20,232 nucleotides of DNA from Candidatus Portnoyibacteriota bacterium (GTDB taxonomy: Bacteria > Patescibacteriota > Minisyncoccia > Portnoybacterales > GWB1-42-6): assembly GCA_028717445.1 (NCBI GenBank), contig JAQUNU010000008.1, forward strand, positions 1 through 20,232, given 5' to 3'. The translations under genes and the position numbers were made by a program. Of this stretch, positions 7,690 through 14,060 are shown piece after piece (within the stretch, counting starts at the first letter, position 1; each line of letters starts with the position of its first letter). The notes under the pieces were generated by a model. It did not search any database. It was not told the origin of the DNA and saw nothing but the letters and a program-made list of their open reading frames with translations.

Positions 7690-8769
7690 ATGATCGAAAA
7701 AAAAGAACTGAAAAAAGAGATTGCCGATTTGGTCGAAGAAGCTTTAAGGATCGGCGCGACTGATATCCATTTAGCGGCCGGGCGGCCGCCTATTTTAAGG
7801 ATTGACAGCCGCTTAAAAGCGATTGAAAGCCGAAATCCGTTGGGCCCTGAAGAAGTTAAGGATCTGGCCTTAGGGCTATTAAGCCAGGAGCAGCAAGAAA
7901 AATTCTGGGCTTATAAGGATATCGATCTTTCTTTTTCTTACAAAGAGACCGCGCGTTTCAGGGTGAATATTTATCAGCAAACAGAAAAGATCGCTGTGGC
8001 CATGCGGCTTTTGCCGACCAAAATCAGAACCCTGGAGGAATTAAATTTGCCCACGATATTGCATCAGTTCGTGCCTGTAAGCCAGGGTTTTTTCCTCGTC
8101 GTCGGCCCTTCCGGTCACGGAAAGTCGACCGCCTTGGCCGCGGTTATTGATGAAATCAATCACACCCGGGAAGACCATATCATTACGATTGAGGACCCGA
8201 TTGAATATATTTTTTCGCCTAAAAAATGCATCATAGACCAGCGGGAAATTGGCACCGACGCCATTGATTTCCATCGCGCTTTGAGGGCTATGTTCCGTGA
8301 GGATGCCGACATCGTCATGCTGGGAGAGATGCGCGATCCGGAAACTATTTCCGCCGCCATTACCGCCGCCGAAACCGGTCATTTGATATTTTCAACTCTG
8401 CATACAAACACAGCGGCCCAGACGATCGACCGCATTATCGATACCTTTCCGCCCCATCAACAAAACCAGATCAGAATGCAGCTTTCTTCAACTCTTTTGG
8501 GAATCCTTTCCAGACGTCTTTTGCCAAGCACCAAGGGGGGCCTTATCAATGCGGTTGAGCTTTTGATTGTTAATTCGGCGGTCAGAAATCTGATCCGTGA
8601 AGGAAAAATTCATCAGATTGACATGGTCATTGAAACCAGCGTCGACGAAGGGATGATATCCTTGAATCGTTCCTTGTCAAATTTGATCAGGCAAGGCCTG
8701 GTCTCTTATGAAAACGCGGAAATTTTTTCTTCCAATCCTTCTGAACTTAGATTATTGCTGGAAAAATAA
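7690..8769 (+). CDS. pilT: Type IV pilus retraction ATPase PilT
   Basis: 359 residues, the normal PilT length. PilT is the hexameric ATPase that disassembles the pilus into the membrane and powers twitching and DNA uptake. Order seen: N-terminal PAS-like domain (~1-100, with ATDIHLAAGRPP), Walker A GPSGHGKST at residues 139-147, Asp-box ITIEDPIEY, Walker B IVMLGEMRDPE, His-box IFSTLHTNTA, and the PilT-specific C-terminal AIRNLIRE-type motif, here AVRNLIREGK. It lacks the zinc tetra-Cys of PilB. In Walker A a His (GPSGHGKST) replaces the Ser usual in PilT (GPTGSGKST), but the Lys and the hydroxyl residue remain. The ATG at 7690 has no visible Shine-Dalgarno. PilC follows after a structured spacer. 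Confidence 0.95.
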   Translation: MIEKKELKKEIADLVEEALRIGATDIHLAAGRPPILRIDSRLKAIESRNPLGPEEVKDLALGLLSQEQQEKFWAYKDIDLSFSYKETARFRVNIYQQTEKIAVAMRLLPTKIRTLEELNLPTILHQFVPVSQGFFLVVGPSGHGKSTALAAVIDEINHTREDHIITIEDPIEYIFSPKKCIIDQREIGTDAIDFHRALRAMFREDADIVMLGEMRDPETISAAITAAETGHLIFSTLHTNTAAQTIDRIIDTFPPHQQNQIRMQLSSTLLGILSRRLLPSTKGGLINAVELLIVNSAVRNLIREGKIHQIDMVIETSVDEGMISLNRSLSNLIRQGLVSYENAEIFSSNPSELRLLLEK

Positions 8770-8772
8770 AAG

Positions 8773-8829
8773 ATATTGGGCCTAGAACGCCGCAGTGGCG
8801 AAGCGGATATCTCTAGGCCAAGCCAATAT
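8773..8829 (+). repeat. Three-helix hairpin between pilT and pilC
   Basis: ATATTGG (8773-8779) pairs with CCAATAT (8823-8829). GCCTAGA (8780-8786) pairs with TCTAGGC (8812-8818), leaving a 4-nt bulge on the 3' side. An inner CGCC/GGCG helix (8788-8791 with 8797-8800) sits in the apical loop. The outer 14 pairs are all Watson-Crick. It begins 3 nt after the pilT stop and ends 21 nt before the pilC ATG, with no T-tract, so a processing, stability or translation-control role fits better than termination. Confidence 0.55.
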
Positions 8830-8850
8830 TATTTGCTTAGAAAAGAAATC

Positions 8851-10065
8851 ATGGAATTCAAATATACCGTCAAAACCAATGCCGGTCAGATTCAACGGGG
8901 AGCCCTTGAAGCAAAAAACAGCAGTGAAGCCATAAACAGCCTCCATCAGAGAGGATTGTTTATTTTAAATTTAGTTGAACCGGGAAAAGATAAATCCGGG
9001 GTTCTGGGGCATGAAATAGTGCTTTTTAAGCGGGTCAAGCCCAAAGAGCTCGTGGTTTTTTCCCGGCAGCTTTCGACCTTATTTTCGGCTAAAATTTCAA
9101 TCCTTGAATCATTGAGGGCGTTGGCTAAACAAACGGAAAATAAATATTTCAGCGAGATAATTTTTGACATGGCCAGCGAAGTCGAAGGGGGCAACATGTT
9201 TTCAAAAGTCTTATCCAAATACCCCAAGATTTTTTCCGGTTTTTTCGTAAATATGGTTCGTTCGGGCGAATTGTCCGGCGGTCTTCAGCGTTCTTTCGAA
9301 TATTTGGCTGATTACCTTGAGAAGAATTATTATATGAATTCAAAAATCAAGAGCGCGATGGCTTATCCTATTTTCATCATCGGCGCGTTCCTGGTCATCG
9401 GTATCCTGTTGATGATTTTGGTGATTCCTCAGTTGACCAGTTTTTTGAGCGAAACCGGTCAGGCGCTGCCCGTCACGACAAAAATTCTCATCTGGTCTTC
9501 CGGTTTTTTGCGGAGCTGGGGATGGATTATTTTTCTTTTTGTTTTAGGTTTGGTCGGCGGGGCGGTTTATGCGGTAAACAGGTCGGTCCAGGCCAGATAT
9601 ATGCTTGATCGGCTAAAGATAGAAACGCCTATTTTTAAAAAAATCTTTCGCGGGCTTTACCTCGCCAGGGTGACGGATAATTTAAGCACTTTAATTCAGG
9701 GCGGCCTGCCGATTTTGCAGGCTCTACAGATCTCGGCGGATGTGGTCGGAAATACCATCTATAAAAATATAATTCTTGAAGCGAAAGAAAATGTCAGAGT
9801 CGGGAATACTATTTCTTCCTGTTTTATGAAACACCGCGAAATTCCGCCCATGGTCGTCCAGATGGTTTCTACCGGCGAGCAGTCTGGTTCGGTTGATGAG
9901 ATTCTAAAAAAACTTTCCGTTTTTTATACCAAAGAGGTCGACGCGCTTGTGGGCACGCTTTCTTCGTTGATTGAACCTATTTTGATGGTGGTTTTAGGAA
10001 TTGGCGTGGCAATTCTAGTGGCCTCGATTCTGATCCCTATTTATAATATAGCCAGTGGATTTTAG
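8851..10065 (+). CDS. pilC: Type IV pilus platform protein PilC (GspF family)
   Basis: 404 residues from ATG 8851. PilC is the polytopic inner-membrane platform on which PilB and PilT act. It has the family's duplicated T2SSF layout: a cytoplasmic helical domain (~50-165), a membrane segment (~170-193), a second membrane segment (~211-240), a second cytoplasmic domain (~250-370) and a final membrane helix (~373-400, ending IPIYNIASGF). The start MEFKYTVKTNAGQIQRG matches the usual PilC opening. The frame stays open upstream to a TTG at 8776, but that stretch forms the 8773-8829 hairpin and the extra 25 residues do not look like PilC, so I reject the longer form. Confidence 0.93.
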   Translation: MEFKYTVKTNAGQIQRGALEAKNSSEAINSLHQRGLFILNLVEPGKDKSGVLGHEIVLFKRVKPKELVVFSRQLSTLFSAKISILESLRALAKQTENKYFSEIIFDMASEVEGGNMFSKVLSKYPKIFSGFFVNMVRSGELSGGLQRSFEYLADYLEKNYYMNSKIKSAMAYPIFIIGAFLVIGILLMILVIPQLTSFLSETGQALPVTTKILIWSSGFLRSWGWIIFLFVLGLVGGAVYAVNRSVQARYMLDRLKIETPIFKKIFRGLYLARVTDNLSTLIQGGLPILQALQISADVVGNTIYKNIILEAKENVRVGNTISSCFMKHREIPPMVVQMVSTGEQSGSVDEILKKLSVFYTKEVDALVGTLSSLIEPILMVVLGIGVAILVASILIPIYNIASGF

Positions 10066-10124
10066 AAAAAGGTCAAACAAAAAAAAATAATAATTAAAAA
10101 AATAATAAATAAATAAATAAAAAT

Positions 10125-10580
10125 ATGTTAATGAGAAAAAAACGCGGCTTTACTTTGATCGAACTTCTGGTGGTCATCGCCATTATCGGTATCCTGGCCA
10201 CAATCGTTCTGGTTTCTTTGAATTCGGCCAGAGTCAAGGCTAGGGACGCCAGGCGTCAATCCGATATGCATCAGATCGCTTTGGCCATGGAAATGTATTA
10301 TGATTCGCAGTCGCCGGCTTCTTATTTGAATATTGCCGATACCGCCACGGCTATTCCGGTCAGCTCCTCGATTGGCACTTATATGAACCCCGTGCCCTTG
10401 GATCCGACGAATTCGGGCAACTATATTTATTATTGGGCTGACAATGGCACTCCCACGACGACGTATTGTGTTTGGGGTCGTCTAGAGGCTATTACAACCG
10501 CAACCTACGTTCTTTCGAATTCCAAAGGAACCAAACAGACCACCACGGCGCCAACAGAAGCAAACTGCGCCGGGCTGTAA
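10125..10580 (+). CDS. Type IV pilin (PilA-like), copy 1
   Basis: 151 residues. It is a prepilin with a short positive leader and the class III signal KRG|FTLIELLVVIAIIGILA; PilD would cut after Gly and methylate Phe1, and Glu5 is present. The hydrophobic helix is followed by the amphipathic line SARVKARDARRQSD and a C-terminal head with two Cys that could form a disulfide. The motif YMNPVP is shared with the next gene. An ATG at 10131 is an equal start candidate (leader MRKKRG). The upstream 60 bp are almost pure A/T with no Shine-Dalgarno, unlike copy 2. A strong hairpin terminator follows. Confidence 0.92.
   Translation: MLMRKKRGFTLIELLVVIAIIGILATIVLVSLNSARVKARDARRQSDMHQIALAMEMYYDSQSPASYLNIADTATAIPVSSSIGTYMNPVPLDPTNSGNYIYYWADNGTPTTTYCVWGRLEAITTATYVLSNSKGTKQTTTAPTEANCAGL
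10138..10303 (+). repeat. Near-identical 166-bp pilin block, copy 1 (partner 10805-10970)
   Basis: Bases 10138-10303 match 10805-10970 at 164 of 166 positions; the differences are G10268/T10935 and A10297/G10964. Even third codon positions agree, so this is recent duplication or gene conversion, not protein-level constraint. After the block the two genes diverge quickly apart from the short YMNPVP region. Confidence 0.9.
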
Positions 10581-10597
10581 AATAAATTCCAAAACAT

Positions 10598-10636
10598 AAC
10601 TAAAAACAAGGAACTATCTTTTCCTTGTTTTTAGTT
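10598..10636 (+). terminator. Rho-independent-type terminator after pilin copy 1
   Basis: A perfect 16-bp stem (10598-10613 with 10621-10636) closes a 7-nt loop and is followed by TATTTTTT. The stem is AT-rich but long. It separates copy 1 and the upstream operon from the promoter of copy 2. Confidence 0.7.
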
Positions 10637-10653
10637 TATTTTTTCCGAAACGC

Positions 10654-10662
10654 TGTGGATAA
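10654..10662 (-). promoter_or_regulatory. DnaA-box-like 9-mer upstream of pilin copy 2 promoter
   Basis: TGTGGATAA is an exact DnaA-box consensus on the minus strand. It ends 28 nt before the TATAAT at 10691 and has the same orientation as the copy at 2467. Confidence 0.55.
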
Positions 10663-10690
10663 TTATTTGGGAAAAAGCATTAAAAGAAAG

Positions 10691-10696
10691 TATAAT
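10691..10696 (+). promoter_or_regulatory. Promoter -10 of pilin copy 2
   Basis: A perfect TATAAT without the TG extension. I see no good -35, which could fit activator dependence. Transcription from near 10703 gives a ~77-nt leader holding a perfect 16-bp A/T palindrome (10728-10743). Confidence 0.55.
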
Positions 10697-10765
10697 TAAA
10701 TTGTCGAAAATAAAAGGTGATTAAATTAATTTTTTAAAAAATTCCATCTTTAAGGGAATAAAAAG

Positions 10766-10775
10766 AAAGGAGGTG
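10766..10775 (+). promoter_or_regulatory. Perfect Shine-Dalgarno of pilin copy 2
   Basis: AAAGGAGGTG lies 4 nt before ATG 10780. It is the strongest ribosome-binding site in the window; most other genes here show little or none. This points to copy 2 as the highly translated, probably major, pilin. Confidence 0.85.
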
Positions 10776-10779
10776 TAAA

Positions 10780-11226
10780 ATGTTTTTTACCAAGAAGAAA
10801 GGGGAAAAACGCGGCTTTACTTTGATCGAACTTCTGGTGGTCATCGCCATTATCGGTATCCTGGCCACAATCGTTCTGGTTTCTTTGAATTCGGCCAGAG
10901 TCAAGGCTAGGGACGCCAGGCGTCAATCCGATATTCATCAGATCGCTTTGGCCATGGAAATGTGTTATGACGATACGGGATGCAATGGCGGAACGGCAGG
11001 GCAGTATAAGGAAGTAACCGCAGTGACTGGCCCGACAGCCATTGGCACTTATATGAACCCAGTGCCGACCACAGCCGGGGCCGGAACAGCTTACGCTTGG
11101 GTCGTCAACACCGCTACCCGCAGTAAATATTTGGTGTGCGCGGCCTTGGAAACTGCCGGATATGTTTATGCCACTCAAAATGGAGTGAAAACAACCACTG
11201 GAACTTGTCCTACGGCTTTGGAATAA
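10780..11226 (+). CDS. pilA: Type IV pilin (PilA-like), copy 2, probable major pilin
   Basis: 148 residues, with leader MFFTKKKGEKRG cut before FTLIELLVVIAIIGILA; Glu5 is present. The N-terminal helix is almost identical to copy 1 down to the DNA level. The head region differs: four Cys (CYDDTGC, VCAALE and TGTC), so up to two disulfides, against two Cys in copy 1. YMNPVP is kept. Unlike copy 1 it has its own promoter with an upstream DnaA-box-like site and a perfect Shine-Dalgarno, so it is likely the main fibre subunit. That ranking is inferred from signal strength alone. A terminator follows and pilD starts 117 bp downstream. Confidence 0.93.
   Translation: MFFTKKKGEKRGFTLIELLVVIAIIGILATIVLVSLNSARVKARDARRQSDIHQIALAMEMCYDDTGCNGGTAGQYKEVTAVTGPTAIGTYMNPVPTTAGAGTAYAWVVNTATRSKYLVCAALETAGYVYATQNGVKTTTGTCPTALE
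10805..10970 (+). repeat. Near-identical 166-bp pilin block, copy 2
   Basis: Partner of 10138-10303, offset by 667 bp, with two mismatches. Such a direct repeat could mediate recombination that fuses the two pilin genes. Confidence 0.9.
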
Positions 11227-11275
11227 ATAGTCCTTGCCGATATCGATTTCTTAAAATATTTTTGAGAATATATTC

Positions 11276-11310
11276 AACAAAAACAGTCGTTTAAAGCGGC
11301 TGTTTTTGTT
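11276..11310 (+). terminator. Hairpin terminator after pilin copy 2
   Basis: The arms 11276-11289 and 11297-11310 pair over 14 bp with one G-U around a 7-nt loop. The 3' arm contains the T-run. Its end abuts the -35 region of the pilD promoter. Confidence 0.65.
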
Positions 11311-11337
11311 TGCCGGCTTACAGAAATAAGTTATAAT
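11310..11337 (+). promoter_or_regulatory. pilD promoter giving a leaderless mRNA
   Basis: TTGCCG (11310-11315), 16 bp, then a perfect TATAAT (11332-11337). The pilD ATG follows after exactly 6 nt, where transcription would start, so the mRNA is predicted to be leaderless. There is no Shine-Dalgarno. Confidence 0.6.
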
Positions 11338-11343
11338 AAAATT

Positions 11344-12183
11344 ATGATTATTGAAATTTTCCCATTTTTATCGCTCGTTCTTTTGGCGGGCGTTTCGGTT
11401 GGCAGTTTTTTGAATGTGCTCATAATCCGTTTGGCCGCCGAAAAGAAAATCACGGGCCGGTCGCGCTGTCCGATTTGCGGTCATGTTTTGGGATGGGGCG
11501 ATCTTGTGCCGCTTTTGAGTTTTATCTGGTTGAAAGGAAAATGCCGCTGGTGCCGGAAAAGGATTTCTTGGCAGTATCCGCTGGTGGAGGCGGCAAGTGG
11601 AATGATATTCTTAACGATATTCATAAAATATAAAGAATTAATTTTTAATCTTTCAGCCGCGGAATTTGCAGGGGCATTTTTTTATGCTTTTATCGCGAGC
11701 TGCCTGGTTGTCGTTTTTGTTTCAGATCTGAAATATTTTATTATCCCGGACGAGATCGTTCTGGCGGGTTGCGTCGGCGCTTTTTTTTATGATTTTATTT
11801 TGGCTTGGAATTTTAGGATTTTAGATTTGGCCGAGAGCTGGAAGAAAACTGAAAATTGGGAGACACTCGGCGTTTATATGTTATGCGGTTTTGCCGCCGC
11901 GCTCTTTTTTATGTCAATCGTTATTCTGACCAAGGGCAAAGGCATGGGTTTGGGCGACGTCAAATTCGTTTTTTTGATGGGCCTGGTTCTTGGTTGGCCC
12001 AATATCCTGGCTGGTTTGCTTCTGGCTTTTGCCGCTGGCGCGATTTTCGGTTTAATTTTAATTTTGTTTGGCCGCGCGTCAATGAAGTCGGAATTGCCTT
12101 TCGGCGTTTTTCTGGCCGCGAGCACTTTTTTCGTGATGATTTTTGGGAATCAATTTGATATTTGGCTTTCGCCGCTTTTGTGA
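11344..12183 (+). CDS. pilD: Type IV prepilin peptidase / N-methyltransferase PilD
   Basis: 279 residues, normal for PilD, a polytopic aspartic protease (family A24) that cuts prepilin leaders and methylates residue 1. The cytoplasmic N-terminal DiS_P_DiS domain has both CxxC pairs (C42/C45 and C67/C70), as in bifunctional enzymes that also methylate. The catalytic Asp residues are D128 (SDLKYFIIPDE) and D205 in GLGD (202-205). About eight membrane helices are visible. It would process the two pilins upstream and the minor pilins downstream. The ATG lies 6 nt after TATAAT, so the transcript is probably leaderless. Confidence 0.95.
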   Translation: MIIEIFPFLSLVLLAGVSVGSFLNVLIIRLAAEKKITGRSRCPICGHVLGWGDLVPLLSFIWLKGKCRWCRKRISWQYPLVEAASGMIFLTIFIKYKELIFNLSAAEFAGAFFYAFIASCLVVVFVSDLKYFIIPDEIVLAGCVGAFFYDFILAWNFRILDLAESWKKTENWETLGVYMLCGFAAALFFMSIVILTKGKGMGLGDVKFVFLMGLVLGWPNILAGLLLAFAAGAIFGLILILFGRASMKSELPFGVFLAASTFFVMIFGNQFDIWLSPLL

Positions 12184-12241
12184 CAGAAATTCGAAAAAAA
12201 GCAAAAGCCCTAAAGAAATAACCGGAATTATCCCAATGATT

Positions 12242-12276
12242 CTTCGCGGGCCGGAGCCCTATTTCTGCCCCCGAAG
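12242..12276 (+). other. Structured GC-rich element in the pilD-fimT gap
   Basis: The 198-bp gap after pilD holds no gene I can support. CTTCG (12242-12246) pairs with CGAAG (12272-12276). Inside, GGGC/GCCC can form a small hairpin around CGGA (12248-12259), or GGG can pair with the C-run at 12268-12271. No T-tract follows. It may be a leftover terminator or a folded spacer. Confidence 0.3.
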
Positions 12277-12332
12277 CAAATTTATTTAATTTTAAAAAAA
12301 CGCAAACCAGGCTTTCGGGCGCATTAATTAAT

Positions 12333-12341
12333 TTATCCACA
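12333..12341 (+). promoter_or_regulatory. DnaA-box-like 9-mer upstream of minor pilin promoter
   Basis: TTATCCACA is an exact DnaA-box consensus, here in the forward orientation, opposite to the copies at 2467 and 10654. It ends 28 nt before the TATAAT at 12370. Confidence 0.55.
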
Positions 12342-12366
12342 ATCAAAGCCATTAAGATTTTTGCCG

Positions 12367-12375
12367 TGTTATAAT
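12367..12375 (+). promoter_or_regulatory. Extended -10 promoter of the minor-pilin cluster, leaderless
   Basis: TGTTATAAT is a perfect extended -10; no convincing -35 is seen. The ATG at 12382 is 6 nt downstream, the same geometry as at pilD, so transcription should start at the start codon. Confidence 0.6.
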
Positions 12376-12381
12376 GAAAGC

Positions 12382-12924
12382 ATGACGGGAGGAAATAAAT
12401 CGAGAAAAGCTCTTTGGGCCGGCGAAAGAAGCGATTTTAAAAGAGGATTCACGCTTTATGAACTTTTAGTGGTTTTGGCGATTGTCTCTTTGTTGTCAGT
12501 CATGGTTGTGGCCCGTTTTCGGGCCGGCCAAAAAAACTATGCCCTGGCCAATGCCAAGCAGGCTTTTGTCGCGACTGTCCGGCAGGCCCAATCAATGGCC
12601 ACGTCCGGAACGGAAATGCCTGGCTACGATACAATCGGCGGCTATGGAGTTTATGTGCAGAGCGCGAATTCTTATATTCTTTTTTTTAATACAAATAGCG
12701 GCAAAGAACATCAAGGCGGAAGCGGCAGCGTCGCGATAAATACGGTAAATTTGACGAACGAAATAACCGTCAGCGGCGCGGGCAATACAATATTCTTCTT
12801 GCCGCCTCAACCGGTCACTTATCTCAACGGCGAAACAACGCTGGAATCCCTTGATTTTATTTTTACCAGAGAAGGCAATAATCAGACCGTCCGGGTGACA
12901 AAATACGGTTCCATAGATTATTGA
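12382..12924 (+). CDS. FimT/GspH-like minor pilin
   Basis: 180 residues from ATG 12382. The leader of 21 residues ends KRG, then FTLYELLVVLAIVSLLSVMVV: a class III prepilin signal with Glu5 present and Tyr at position 4 in place of the usual Ile. The remainder is a beta-rich head (VYVQSANSYILFF, TIFFLPPQ, VRVTKYGSIDY) like GspH/FimT pseudopilins, which sit near the fibre tip and, in some species, bind DNA. The frame extends up to TTG 12361, but that stretch is the promoter itself, so I reject the longer start. It opens a four-gene minor-pilin run. Confidence 0.85.
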   Translation: MTGGNKSRKALWAGERSDFKRGFTLYELLVVLAIVSLLSVMVVARFRAGQKNYALANAKQAFVATVRQAQSMATSGTEMPGYDTIGGYGVYVQSANSYILFFNTNSGKEHQGGSGSVAINTVNLTNEITVSGAGNTIFFLPPQPVTYLNGETTLESLDFIFTREGNNQTVRVTKYGSIDY

Positions 12925-12945
12925 TTCTTTGAATCTCTTTTGAGC

Positions 12946-13422
12946 ATGGCCGCAAAAAAAAATAAAAAAAACGGCTTTTCTCTTATGGATGTAATCATAG
13001 CCAGTGGTTTTATAGTGGTTGCGCTGGCGAGCTTTCTTGTTCTTCAAAGATATATCGTTTGGGCGGCGCGCCTAAGCCAAGACCGATTAGTTGCCAGCAA
13101 TCTTGCCCAGGAAGGATTTGAGGTGGTCAGAAATATACGCGATAACAATTGGGAGGCGGGAGCAGACTGGAATTCCGGGTTGGGCCAGGACGAATATTTG
13201 GTTCAATACGATTCTTCTTCCCTGATTCCTTATTCGCATAAGCCTTTGCTCCTTGGAAATTTTTATAATTATGTTTCTGGGACGCCGACAAAATTTTATC
13301 GGCGCATCATCATTAATGAAGTGGATTCGGATTGTCTTGATTTGGTCTCGGAAGTAACCTGGAGGGTGCTTGAAAAAGATTACTCGGAAATCATTGAGGG
13401 CCGTCTTTATAACTGGAAATAA
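12946..13422 (+). CDS. PilV/GspI-like minor pilin with Asp at position 5
   Basis: 158 residues from ATG 12946 (an in-frame TTG at 12940 adds only two residues). Leader MAAKKNKKNG, then FSLMDVIIASGFIVVALASFLVL. The mature position 5, almost always Glu in pilins and needed for methylation and subunit register, is Asp. The mid-region AARLSQDRLVASNLAQEGFEVVRNIRDNNW closely matches the conserved helix of PilV-type proteins common in Patescibacteria. It starts 22 nt after the FimT-like gene and is likely co-transcribed. It should be part of the tip or priming complex. Confidence 0.85.
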   Translation: MAAKKNKKNGFSLMDVIIASGFIVVALASFLVLQRYIVWAARLSQDRLVASNLAQEGFEVVRNIRDNNWEAGADWNSGLGQDEYLVQYDSSSLIPYSHKPLLLGNFYNYVSGTPTKFYRRIIINEVDSDCLDLVSEVTWRVLEKDYSEIIEGRLYNWK

Positions 13423-13469
13423 TTTATTGCGGCAGGTAACTAATTTTTGTTCAGAGAGTTGATTTTAAG

Positions 13470-13982
13470 ATGGAGCTTAAGCGTAAAATAAAAAAAAGAG
13501 GAGTTACTTTAATCGAGCTTCTTATCGCGATGGGGATATTTTTGTGCATTTTGGTTGCCATCACCTCGATTCTGATCCAACTGGTCAAGGCCCAGCGGAA
13601 ATATTTTGCCATTCAAGACGTTCAAGAAAATGTCAGGCATATCATGGAGACAATGTCAAAAGAGATTAGAATGAGCGAATTGAATGCCTGTTCTAACGAT
13701 GCCTCGGGATTTTCCTTGTCCATGACCGCTTATAACGAAGAAAATCCGGATGGTTTGGCTGTTAATTATATTGCCGACAATGAATCATCTTCTGATCCTT
13801 CGGAAATAAGCAGAAACGGCCAGCCGATCACCAGTTCCAAAGTTTGGCTGGTCGGAGGAACGCCTTATTGTTCTATTTCCGAAGTGCATCGTCGGGCGAC
13901 CTTCGTGATTCCCTTAAACCATCGATATATTTCCGATACGAGCATAAAGATCCAAAATACCGTCAGTAGCCGGGTTTATTAA
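13470..13982 (+). CDS. PilW/GspJ-like minor pilin
   Basis: 170 residues. Leader MELKRKIKKRG, then VTLIELLIAMGIFLCILVAITSIL: PilD site with Val at mature position 1 instead of Phe, and Glu5 kept. The line QDVQENVRHIMETMSKEIRMSE is the conserved helix of PilW/GspJ-type minor pilins. The C-terminal part is beta-rich with two Cys (NACSND, PYCS) that may form a disulfide. It lies 47 bp after the PilV-like gene, with only a weak upstream A/G-rich sequence. With its neighbours it matches the H-I-J-K order of minor pseudopilins that initiate the fibre. Confidence 0.85.
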   Translation: MELKRKIKKRGVTLIELLIAMGIFLCILVAITSILIQLVKAQRKYFAIQDVQENVRHIMETMSKEIRMSELNACSNDASGFSLSMTAYNEENPDGLAVNYIADNESSSDPSEISRNGQPITSSKVWLVGGTPYCSISEVHRRATFVIPLNHRYISDTSIKIQNTVSSRVY

Positions 13983-14060
13983 ATTATTTTCGAAATTAAA
14001 CCTGCGGCTACAACTATTTTTCTGATAGCTATTTTGTTTTTTTATATTGTAAATTTTAAA

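Noticed and set aside
8771..8819. Fragment of 16S rRNA
   Set aside because: Only short words match by eye and need indels to align; the hairpin explains the sequence better. A blastn check would settle it.
8776..8850. Longer PilC start at TTG 8776
   Set aside because: The extra 25 residues do not resemble PilC, and the stretch folds into a strong hairpin; ATG 8851 gives the usual PilC opening.
2467..12341. DnaA boxes as part of a replication origin
   Set aside because: The three boxes are kilobases apart and each is tied to a promoter. There is no dnaA, dnaN or clustered AT-rich unwinding region nearby.
12361..12381. Longer start (TTG 12361) for the FimT-like gene
   Set aside because: These bases are the extended -10 promoter; the next ATG at 12382 has leaderless geometry.
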